This document shows positions 35,454 to 42,547 of a DNA stretch of 64,000 nucleotides, one piece after another. This DNA is from Arthrobacter sp. SLBN-83 (lineage in GTDB: Bacteria; Actinomycetota; Actinomycetes; Actinomycetales; Micrococcaceae): contig NZ_VFMX01000001.1 of the NCBI RefSeq assembly GCF_006715285.1, positions 3,844,001-3,908,000 of the forward strand, read 5' to 3'. The position numbers were made by a program, and so were the translations under genes. The notes under the pieces are model-generated. The model had not been told where the DNA came from and did not search any database. It saw only the letters and a program-made list of their open reading frames with translations. Each line of letters starts with the position of its first letter. Position 1 is the first letter of the stretch.

Positions 35454-35969
35454 ATGGGCAGGAAGAACTACCTGATCGAAGGCGGCTCTGGAACCGGCAA
35501 GACTGCAGTCTGCAATGAACTGCGGCGGCGCGGTTATCAGGCCATCAACGGCGACCGCGAACTCGCCTATCAAGGTAACCCGGAAACCGGCGAACCGGTT
35601 GGGGAAATTAGCGGAGTCGCCGTACACGGGCACCACCTCTGGAGAGTGGACCAGGTCAGGGCGTTGGCCGCGGACCAGCGGGAAGCGGTGACCTTCTTTT
35701 GCGGCGGCTCACGGAATCTCGCAAAATTCATCGATCTCTTCGATGCCGTCTTCGTTCTGGAGGTGGACCTTGAAACGTTGAAGCGACGGCTAGACCAGCG
35801 CCCGGAGGACGAATGGGGAGGACGGCGGACAGAACGGGACCTGATCGAGCACCTGCACCAAACACGGGAAGAAATCCCGCCTGGCGGCATCGCGATCGAC
35901 GCCACCGCGCCGCTCGCACGCGTCGTGGACGACATCCTGCGGCGCGTCCAGTCAGCCGGGCTGGCCTAG
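35454..35969 (+). CDS. Small P-loop ATPase/kinase-like protein
   Basis: A 171-residue single-domain P-loop protein: Walker A GGSGTGKT at residues 10-17, a lid-like basic region with RRLDQRPEDEWGG, and a short-strand FVLEVDLETL where nucleotide and shikimate kinases have their core strand. The size suits an adenylate/shikimate-kinase-type small-molecule kinase, but the acceptor is unknown. It is convergent with selB (33 bp apart) and not obviously linked to selenium metabolism. Confidence 0.75.
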   Translation: MGRKNYLIEGGSGTGKTAVCNELRRRGYQAINGDRELAYQGNPETGEPVGEISGVAVHGHHLWRVDQVRALAADQREAVTFFCGGSRNLAKFIDLFDAVFVLEVDLETLKRRLDQRPEDEWGGRRTERDLIEHLHQTREEIPPGGIAIDATAPLARVVDDILRRVQSAGLA

Positions 35970-36002
35970 TCGTCTGTCCAGACATGCTCCCTGACAGCCC
36001 GG

Positions 36003-37799
36003 TCAGCGCACAACCGTGCGGTGACCGGCATCAATCCGTTTGGTCCAGCCCCGCGAATCGAGGTGCTCCAGCAGTGGAATCGCAATCCGGCGTGTGGTGT
36101 CCAGCGCCTGGCGTGCCTGGCTGGTGGTGAAGGGCTGGGCCAGGCCGGCAAGCGTGCGCATCGCGAGTGCCGGCGCCGTGGGAAGCAGCACCACCCCGTC
36201 GCGCAGCCGCAGCAACCGTCCCGTGCGTTCTGCGGCGGCCAGTTCCCGTGCGCCCAGGCCCAGGGCGGCCAGTTCATCAGCTTCCGGGGCGTGGAACGCG
36301 GTCGCGCTCAGCCTGCGCTCCAACTGGACGATCGCCGGCTCGATGGGACCAAGGTTGTCATGGCTGCCCGGCAGCCGGACATGGCCACCCTCCTGCTCCA
36401 GCTCCGCCCCTTGGATGACGTGGGAAAGCAGCTTCTCCTCAGGCAACCTGAGCAGGTCCCGCGCCGCGCCCATGGAGAGGCCCGGGGCCAAGGGGTCCTT
36501 CTCCTGCAGCGCCTCGACGGCAGCGCGCAGCCGGTGCTGCCATGCCTCCAGGACAGGGGCATGCACCCACCAGTCACCGAAAACCCGCACACCCTGCGGG
36601 GCCTCCGTGCCGTGCCCGGGCAGCAGCCCAAGCTTGCGGAGATGATCCACCTGGACCGCTCCGCGGGCCGCTACTTCCCCCAGAATGTCTCCTGCGGGAT
36701 CCATGCCCGAGAGCCGTTCAGCCCAGTGCGCGCCGTCACCGCGCCGCCGCAGCTCCGGTGGGTCGGCGTCAAGAATACGTGCCCCACCCAGGACCGAGCG
36801 GCTGCCGGGGTCGCGCAGCACCAGCCGGTCCCCGAGAACCAGGGGCAAGGGCCTGTCGAGGACCAGCCGGGCGTGGTCTGCCCCGAAGGGACGCAGCCGC
36901 GCCGGCACCGATGCCGTGCCGACATGCACCATGATTTGCTCGGGCACGTCGGTGTAGGCCACTCCAGTCGTGCGGTGGATGCCTACGACGCCGGTGGTGG
37001 GCCAGGCCTCGGGGGTCACCAGTGCATCCCCGCGCCTGATGTCCGTTGCGGCTACATCGCGCAGGTTCAACGCCACCCGGCTGACCGGCTCCACCGAGGT
37101 GTATGAGGTGTCGCGGCTTTGCAGGCCACGGACCACCACCGGCCGGGACTCCGAGTGACCCAGCAGTTCCAGCCGGTCCCCCTGGGCGAGTGTGCCGGCT
37201 GCCAGTGTTCCGGTGACCACCGTTCCGGAACCGGTAATCGTGAACGACCGGTCCACCCACAACCGGACCCTCCCAGTGGTGGTGGGGGCAGGCACCTGGG
37301 CCAGGACGCCGTCGAGCGCTGTACGCAACTCAGCCAGGCCGGTGCCGTCGATGGCCGAAACAGCGATGGCTGGAGCATCCCGCAGCCCGGTCCCTGCCAA
37401 CTCCGTGCGGGTCCGCGACAGCACATCGGCGGCCCGCTGCGCGGATGCCCGGTCCGCGCGGCTGAGCACTACAACGCCGTGTTCAATTCCGAGCGCGGCC
37501 ACCGCATCGCGATGGTCGCTCGACTGGGCCTGCCAGCCCTCGTCCGCAGCCACGACGAAGCACACCACCGGCGCCGGTCCAATGCCCGCAAGCATGTTGC
37601 CAAGGAAGCGTTCGTGGCCGGGAACGTCAACGAAGGCAACGTCCTGGCCTGACGGCAACCTTGTCCATGCATAGCCCAGGTCAATCGTCAGCCCGCGGCG
37701 CCGCTCTTCCTCCCAGCGGTCCGGTTCCATGCCGGTAAGGGCGCGGACCAGGGTACTTTTCCCGGAATCGACATGTCCGGCCGTGGCAACGACGTGCAC
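36003..37799 (-). CDS. selB: Selenocysteine-specific elongation factor SelB
   Basis: A 598-residue GTPase that carries Sec-tRNA to the ribosome at UGA codons marked by a SECIS hairpin. The N-terminal G domain has P-loop GHVDSGKST (8-16) and switch II DVPGHE near residue 58; the G4 motif is SRADRAS instead of N/TKxD. EF-Tu-like domains II/III follow, then four short winged-helix domains to the C-terminus that bind the SECIS (for example LAQPFTTSQARQALDTTRR in the last one). Start GTG 37799, 3 bp after the selA stop, so the two are cotranscribed. Its client is the formate dehydrogenase at 42547-45882. Confidence 0.95.
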   Translation of the reverse strand: MHVVATAGHVDSGKSTLVRALTGMEPDRWEEERRRGLTIDLGYAWTRLPSGQDVAFVDVPGHERFLGNMLAGIGPAPVVCFVVAADEGWQAQSSDHRDAVAALGIEHGVVVLSRADRASAQRAADVLSRTRTELAGTGLRDAPAIAVSAIDGTGLAELRTALDGVLAQVPAPTTTGRVRLWVDRSFTITGSGTVVTGTLAAGTLAQGDRLELLGHSESRPVVVRGLQSRDTSYTSVEPVSRVALNLRDVAATDIRRGDALVTPEAWPTTGVVGIHRTTGVAYTDVPEQIMVHVGTASVPARLRPFGADHARLVLDRPLPLVLGDRLVLRDPGSRSVLGGARILDADPPELRRRGDGAHWAERLSGMDPAGDILGEVAARGAVQVDHLRKLGLLPGHGTEAPQGVRVFGDWWVHAPVLEAWQHRLRAAVEALQEKDPLAPGLSMGAARDLLRLPEEKLLSHVIQGAELEQEGGHVRLPGSHDNLGPIEPAIVQLERRLSATAFHAPEADELAALGLGARELAAAERTGRLLRLRDGVVLLPTAPALAMRTLAGLAQPFTTSQARQALDTTRRIAIPLLEHLDSRGWTKRIDAGHRTVVR

Positions 37800-37802
37800 G
37801 GT

Positions 37803-39134
37803 TCAGCCCGCCCTGCCTGCGTCTGCCGCGTCGAGGGTTGCCAATGCCTGGCGTACGGCGTCAAGAATCCGGTCGTCGTCGGCGGGCGGCACACAGCGCA
37901 GGTCGATCAGGCAGGCGCCGTCGTGGACCCGTGGCAGCACGGCAGGGTCGCCGGTGCGCAGGCGTCCAGCAATTCCCTCGGGCAGCCGGAGCGCCCACCC
38001 CGGCAGCGGGAAGCCGGGGGCACCGCCGCCGCCCACCCGGCCGTCATGGGCCTCCACAGGTACCCCGAGGGCTTCGGCGAGCCTGTCAGTACGGCGCCGC
38101 AATTGTTCGACGTCGGCGTGCAGCGCTTCTACCACCGGCGGCGGCCCACCAGCGACAGTCGCCTCCAGGGCGGCCAGGGCAAGCTTGTCCGCCCGGACCG
38201 CACGGGCCAGCGGGTGGCGGGCCAGCCTGCTGATGATCTCCTTGCGGCCCAGCAGCAGGCCCGCCTGGGGGCCGCCCAGCAGTTTGTCACCGCTGGCAAT
38301 GACGACGTCGGCCCCGCTTGCCAGGGCGGAGGCAACATCCGGCTCGTCGGGCAGGTAGGGATCGGGAGCAAGCAGCCCACTGCCCAGGTCAGCCACGAGT
38401 GGTATTCCGTGTGCCGCAGTCAGGCGGCTCAGGTCGTCAATCGGAACTGAGGACGTGAAGCCGTCCACCCGGAAGTTGCTCGGGTGCACCTTGAGGATGC
38501 AGCCCGTGTCCGGTCCGAGGGCGCCCGCGTAGTCATGCAGGTGGGTGCGGTTGGTGGTGCCCACCTCGTGGAGCACCGCGCCCGTCGACTCCATCAAATC
38601 GGTCAGCCGAAAGCCTGCACCGATCTCGACGAGTTCCCCCCGGCTCACCACCACTTCCCGGCCCGCGGCCAGGGCTGTGGTGGCCAACACCAATGCTGCA
38701 GCGCCGTTGTTGACTACCAGGGCGTCCTCGGCGGCGGGACAGGCGGCGAGGAGGGCAGCCCGGGCGCCGGCACCGCGGTGGGAGCGGCTGCCGTCTGCCA
38801 GGTCCAGCTCCACGTCAACGTAGCCGCTGGCGGCGACAAGGGCTTCCACCGCGGCTGCGGAAAGCGGGGCGCGGCCAAGGTTCGTGTGCACGATGACGCC
38901 CGTTGCGTTCAGCACCGGACGGAGGGTTGTTGCTTTCTGTGAAGCGACGGCGGCCAGCAGGGCAGGTTCCACCTTGCCGGGAGGGAGGTCACCGCGCCGG
39001 GCCTGCTCCAGGACCTTCCGGACGAGTTCGCGGACGACGCGCTCATTGAGCCGCGTCCGGGCCTCGCGGACGGCCGGCAGCGCCAGCAGGTCGTTCGTGC
39101 GGGGAATCAGCCGCCGGGGATCGACCTGGTCCAC
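37803..39134 (-). CDS. selA: L-seryl-tRNA(Sec) selenium transferase SelA
   Basis: A 443-residue PLP enzyme that converts seryl-tRNA(Sec) to selenocysteinyl-tRNA(Sec). The PLP lysine is Lys284 in SGDKLLGGPQAG, and the preceding PLVADLGSGLL and VVNNGAAALVL segments are the cofactor pocket. RPVLNATGVIVHTNLGRAP is the conserved N-terminal SelA block. Length is near the bacterial norm (about 460). Start GTG 39134, 36 bp downstream of selC on the same strand, so tRNA and enzyme may share a transcript. First protein gene of the selA-selB operon. Confidence 0.95.
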   Translation of the reverse strand: MDQVDPRRLIPRTNDLLALPAVREARTRLNERVVRELVRKVLEQARRGDLPPGKVEPALLAAVASQKATTLRPVLNATGVIVHTNLGRAPLSAAAVEALVAASGYVDVELDLADGSRSHRGAGARAALLAACPAAEDALVVNNGAAALVLATTALAAGREVVVSRGELVEIGAGFRLTDLMESTGAVLHEVGTTNRTHLHDYAGALGPDTGCILKVHPSNFRVDGFTSSVPIDDLSRLTAAHGIPLVADLGSGLLAPDPYLPDEPDVASALASGADVVIASGDKLLGGPQAGLLLGRKEIISRLARHPLARAVRADKLALAALEATVAGGPPPVVEALHADVEQLRRRTDRLAEALGVPVEAHDGRVGGGGAPGFPLPGWALRLPEGIAGRLRTGDPAVLPRVHDGACLIDLRCVPPADDDRILDAVRQALATLDAADAGRAG

Positions 39135-39170
39135 AGCCCTCCTCTTTTCACGGCAATCACGCCGGTAGTT

Positions 39171-39265
39171 TGGCGGTGGCGGACGGGAATCGAACCCGCC
39201 AGGCCGAGATGCTCAGCCTCACCGGTTTTGAAGACCGGGGGGCCCACCAGGACCCGGACGCCACC
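39171..39265 (-). tRNA. selC: Selenocysteine tRNA (anticodon UCA)
   Basis: The 95-nt gene, with encoded CCA, shows all tRNA-Sec hallmarks: a long acceptor (7 Watson-Crick pairs GGTGGCG/CGCCACC plus a T/C mismatch at the eighth), a 6-bp D stem (GGGTCC/GGGCCC) with a 4-nt loop, an anticodon loop CTTCAAA giving UCA, an 8-bp extra arm (AGGCTGAG/CTCGGCCT) and a 5-bp T stem with TTCGATT loop. The length equals that of E. coli selC. The 5' end is at 39265, 44 bp from the divergent selD start. Confidence 0.95.
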
Positions 39266-39272
39266 GCGCCTC

Positions 39273-39278
39273 AATATA
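39273..39278 (-). promoter_or_regulatory. Probable -10 box for selC
   Basis: On the minus strand TATATT ends 7 nt before the first base of the tRNA, so transcription would begin at or next to the mature 5' end. The -35 region overlaps the selD promoter on the other strand. Confidence 0.5.
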
Positions 39279-39297
39279 GCAGGGTTAACCGGAGGGG

Positions 39298-39303
39298 TAC
39301 GCT
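39298..39303 (+). promoter_or_regulatory. Probable -10 box for selD (leaderless)
   Basis: TACGCT fits TANNNT and ends 6 nt before GTG 39310. A GGAGGGG at 39291-39297 would lie upstream of the predicted start of transcription and so could not serve as ribosome site on such an mRNA. Confidence 0.45.
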
Positions 39304-39309
39304 TGGCGG

Positions 39310-40335
39310 GTGAATGAGGCCCAGACATCAGTCCAGCAAGTTGATGATGGTGTTGCCGGTGCACTCCGGCTCACCGACTATGCCCACGGTGGGGGCTGCG
39401 CCTGCAAAATTCCGCCCGGTGAACTCGAGGACGCGGTCCGTGGCCTGATCGGCCAGCCTGGCGCGGAGGTCCTGGTCGGCCTGGACAGTGGCGACGACGC
39501 CGCGGCCGTCCTGGTCCGCGATGATCTGGCCGTCCTTACCACAGCTGACTTTTTTACTCCCGTGGTCAACGATGCTTTTGACTGGGGCAGGATTGCGGCC
39601 GCCAATGCCCTCTCGGACATCTACGCGATGGGTGGCAAGCCGGTCACGGCGATCAACCTTGTCGGCTGGCCCCGCGGTGTCCTGCCCATGGAATTGATGA
39701 CCGAAGTCCTCCGCGGGGGGCTGAGCGTGGCGTCCCAGGCGGGCTGCCCGGTGCTCGGCGGCCACTCCATTGACGATCCTGAGCCGAAGTACGGCATGGC
39801 CGTTACTGGCGTCGCCCACCCCGACCGGCTGCTCCGCAACGACGCCGCCCAGCCCGGACTGCCGATCACGCTCACCAAGCCACTCGGCGTCGGACTCCTC
39901 AATAACCGGCACAAGCAGACCGGTGAGGTATTCGCTGAAGCGGTGGAGACGATGGCGGCCCTCAACCGGGACGCAGCCGACGCCGCGGTTGCCGCCGGCG
40001 TCCGGGCCGCCACCGACGTGACGGGCTTTGGCCTGCTGGGACACCTTCACAAGATGGTCCGCGCCTCGGAAGTGGGCGCGGTGATCGATCTGAAGGCCGT
40101 TCCGCTGATCGAGGGCGCGCGGGAGGCCCTCCGCGACGGTTTCGTCTCCGGCGGGACCCGGCGCAACCTCGATTGGGTGCGGCCGCACTTGGGCCCAGCC
40201 GCGGGTGTCACCGAAGACGACCTGCTGCTTCTGGCCGACGCCCAGACCTCAGGCGGCCTGCTGGTGATCGGCGAGCTGCCGGGCTACCCCGTGATCGGCC
40301 ACACCACCGCTGGGCGGGGCATCGAGGTCCGCTGA
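39310..40335 (+). CDS. selD: Selenide, water dikinase SelD
   Basis: A 341-residue selenophosphate synthase that makes the selenium donor for SelA from selenide and ATP. The active-site loop HGGGCACKI has Cys30 where some homologues carry Sec and Lys33 as the catalytic lysine. The AIR-synthase-like domains follow, with GLDSGDDAAAV (metal-binding Asp), GGHSIDDPEPKYGMAVTG and ATDVTGFGLLGH. Using Cys rather than Sec means SelD does not depend on its own pathway. GTG start, chosen to fit the family N-terminus. It is divergent from selC and convergent with the NrfD-like gene. Confidence 0.95.
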   Translation: MNEAQTSVQQVDDGVAGALRLTDYAHGGGCACKIPPGELEDAVRGLIGQPGAEVLVGLDSGDDAAAVLVRDDLAVLTTADFFTPVVNDAFDWGRIAAANALSDIYAMGGKPVTAINLVGWPRGVLPMELMTEVLRGGLSVASQAGCPVLGGHSIDDPEPKYGMAVTGVAHPDRLLRNDAAQPGLPITLTKPLGVGLLNNRHKQTGEVFAEAVETMAALNRDAADAAVAAGVRAATDVTGFGLLGHLHKMVRASEVGAVIDLKAVPLIEGAREALRDGFVSGGTRRNLDWVRPHLGPAAGVTEDDLLLLADAQTSGGLLVIGELPGYPVIGHTTAGRGIEVR

Positions 40336-40349
40336 CCCCGGCTGCCCCC

Positions 40350-41441
40350 TCAGCTGGCGGTGGTGATCGCGTCCCCGGTCACCCCGGCAGCACGGCGGGC
40401 AGCGAGCCGGTTCTTCTGGGGTTCGATGGTGTACCGCGGATCCCTGGCAGAGGCGAGGCCCGCTTCGAACACGCCGAAGCGGGTCAGTGCCGAAGCGGAC
40501 AGCAACGCCAATCCTGAAACTGCCGCCACCACGCGGTTGCGTCCGGCGAACAGTGTCCCCAGGCCACCGGCCAACGCCAACCGCTCGCTCCACTTCAGCA
40601 TGGTGCCCGCCTTGCCCTGGTGCAGGGGTTCCGCGGCCACCGGGTCCATCCGGCGCTCCATCACCTTCATGGCAGCGACGTCGCCCAGCACGCCGAGCAC
40701 GGCCAGTTTCCGGGCGGGCCCTGTCTCGTGGGTGGGTGTGGTGACCATGGCGAGCCCGGCAGAAGCGAGGCAGGCCGAACTGACGAAGACGAATGGCAGT
40801 TCCTCGTGCGCGGCGTTCCACGTCGGAGTGGCGGTGTCCCCGAGCAGGACGGCCGTGTAGGCGGCCAGTGGCCCGGCGAAGACCGCCGCTTCGACGCCTG
40901 CTGTGCCTTCAACTGCATGCAGGACCTTCCGCAACGGACCCAGTGGAAGCCGGCTTCCGGTCATCCGGTCAATTTCCGCGACCGCCGTCACGGCCGTGCC
41001 CGCGCTGAAGGCGCTGAGGATCCATGAGCCAACACTCATGGGCGACGTCACCTTGAAGGTCCGCAGCATGTGCAGGAAACGCTCCGGCCTGCCCAGATCC
41101 TTCACCAGGGCAACGGCACCGGCGCTGACTGCTGCCAAGGCGCCCAGCCGGGCGTTGCGGCGCAGGATAGGCCGGCCGGTCAGCTGCCCGCCAAGGCCAA
41201 GGAGGGCCGATCCGCCTGCCACGCCACCCAGGAAGAGGTAGATGGCCACGTCGTCGCCCCATGGAGCCGGCTTGACCACTGGACGGCCGTAGTACGAGGT
41301 GAACTCGGGCTCCGGCACCATGGGCATTTCCCGTGAACCGTCACCATTGTCGCGGCGGCGGCCGGTGCCGCGCTTGCCGCCCTCCCGGCGGCGCCGGGCA
41401 GGCTCTGATGGACGGAAGCTGTCGAACTCTGAGAGGGTCAC
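40350..41441 (-). CDS. Formate dehydrogenase membrane subunit, NrfD/PsrC type
   Basis: A 363-residue protein: a basic cytoplasmic head of about 65 residues (RRRREGGKRGTGRRR), then about eight membrane helices of the NrfD/PsrC fold (YLFLGGVAGGSALLGLGGQL first, LGRPERFLHMLRTFKVTSPMSVGSW, split by a loop, next). This family passes electrons between an iron-sulfur subunit and quinone without heme, unlike the cytochrome b subunit FdnI of E. coli. Its start overlaps the stop of the iron-sulfur gene by 4 bp (ATGA). It is the last gene of the fdh operon and would anchor the enzyme to the membrane. Confidence 0.88.
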   Translation of the reverse strand: MTLSEFDSFRPSEPARRRREGGKRGTGRRRDNGDGSREMPMVPEPEFTSYYGRPVVKPAPWGDDVAIYLFLGGVAGGSALLGLGGQLTGRPILRRNARLGALAAVSAGAVALVKDLGRPERFLHMLRTFKVTSPMSVGSWILSAFSAGTAVTAVAEIDRMTGSRLPLGPLRKVLHAVEGTAGVEAAVFAGPLAAYTAVLLGDTATPTWNAAHEELPFVFVSSACLASAGLAMVTTPTHETGPARKLAVLGVLGDVAAMKVMERRMDPVAAEPLHQGKAGTMLKWSERLALAGGLGTLFAGRNRVVAAVSGLALLSASALTRFGVFEAGLASARDPRYTIEPQKNRLAARRAAGVTGDAITTAS

Positions 41442-42445
41442 GCCCGTCCTCCCAGGAAGGCCAGTGCAGCGGCCGCGGCCATGCCCGCCACGGCCACTCC
41501 GGCCCGGCGGTACATCTTCGGCAAGTCTGCAGTGGGAACCCGCGGGTCCGGCGGAAGCCCGTACACTTCCGGTTCGTCGAGCAGCAGGAAGACCGATCCA
41601 GTTCCGCCGACGCCGTCGTTTTCGTTCGCGCCGTAAAGCCTTGCTTCGGTCATGCCCTGCGCATGCAGGGTGGCCACCCGTTCCCGGGCCGTCTCCACCA
41701 TGTCATCGTGGTCGCCGAACTTGATGGACGTCGTCGGACATGCCTTGGCACACGCCGGCGTCTGGTCATCAACCAGCCGGTCGTAGCACAGAGTGCACTT
41801 CTGGGCGATGCCCTCGTTGGGGACGGCGGGAGGCTTGGCGTGCTGTTCTTCCCTGCTGCTGGCAACCTTGACCGTGCCGTTGCTGCGGCGCTCGATCACG
41901 CCGAAGGGGCACCCGGCCACGCAGGTTCCGCAGCCGTTGCAGACGTCATCCTGGACCACGACAGTACCGAACTCGGTGCGGAACAGCGCCCCGGTGGGAC
42001 AGACGTCAAGGCAGCCGGCGTGGGTGCAGTGCTTGCAGACATCCGAGGACATCAGCCACCGGAAGTCAGCGGTGTCCGGCGGGGTGGTATCAGCGTCCGC
42101 CAGGTCCGTGACGGGCGCTGCCGCGGCCGGAGGACCAATTCGCGGCATGCCCAGGCTGACCAAGGCGCGGCCTGATTCCCGTGCCTCGACAATCCGTTCC
42201 TGGCCCTGTTCGATGAAGGCGACATGCCGCCAGGTGCTGGCACCCAGCGACCCGGTGTTGTCGTAGGAGGACCCCAGCAGTTCCAGGTTTCCGTCCTGCG
42301 GGTTGTGGTTCCACTCCTTGCAGGCAACTTCGCAGGCCTTGCAGCCGATGCAGATCGAAGTGTCGGTGAAGAACCCCTTGCGCGGATGGTTGTGCTCCCA
42401 ATGGGCATCGGCGGTGGGGTCGGTCGGTCCGGACAGCTGGCCCAT
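41438..42445 (-). CDS. fdhB: Formate dehydrogenase iron-sulfur subunit
   Basis: A 335-residue ferredoxin-like protein with four 4Fe-4S clusters: CIGCKACEVAC (32-42), CKHCTHAGCLDVCP, CNGCGTCVAGCPFG, and CTLCYDRL...ACAKACPT. A hydrophobic helix near the C-terminus (VAVAGMAAAAALAFLGG) may anchor it, as in E. coli FdnH. It carries electrons from the catalytic subunit to the NrfD-like subunit. GGAGGAC lies 3 nt before the ATG, inside the end of the small ORF that precedes it. The symbol follows common use for the beta subunit. Confidence 0.93.
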   Translation of the reverse strand: MGQLSGPTDPTADAHWEHNHPRKGFFTDTSICIGCKACEVACKEWNHNPQDGNLELLGSSYDNTGSLGASTWRHVAFIEQGQERIVEARESGRALVSLGMPRIGPPAAAAPVTDLADADTTPPDTADFRWLMSSDVCKHCTHAGCLDVCPTGALFRTEFGTVVVQDDVCNGCGTCVAGCPFGVIERRSNGTVKVASSREEQHAKPPAVPNEGIAQKCTLCYDRLVDDQTPACAKACPTTSIKFGDHDDMVETARERVATLHAQGMTEARLYGANENDGVGGTGSVFLLLDEPEVYGLPPDPRVPTADLPKMYRRAGVAVAGMAAAAALAFLGGRA

Positions 42446-42547
42446 CTAGTCCTCCGTCGTCGGGTCGGTGTCCGGAGCGCCACCGGCGGGCGGCGTTCCG
42501 GGCGGGACAATGTGTGCTTCGGCTGAAGCGGCGGGGAACGGGCTCAT
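42446..42547 (-). CDS. Possible 33-residue protein between fdhA and fdhB
   Basis: ATG at 42547 shares one base with the fdhA stop (TGATG), and the TAG stop touches the fdhB start codon (TAGATG). The 33 codons encode a Pro/Ala-rich acidic peptide (starting MSPFPAASAEAHIVPP, ending DTDPTTED) with no known motif and no membrane segment. The exact fit suggests translational coupling across the operon. It could be a true small subunit or only a device that carries the ribosome to the fdhB start. No homologue is recognised. Confidence 0.4.
   Translation of the reverse strand: MSPFPAASAEAHIVPPGTPPAGGAPDTDPTTED

Noticed and set aside
39171..39265. tRNA gene considered as an integration (att) site
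   Set aside because: No integrase and no repeated 3' tRNA end are visible nearby.
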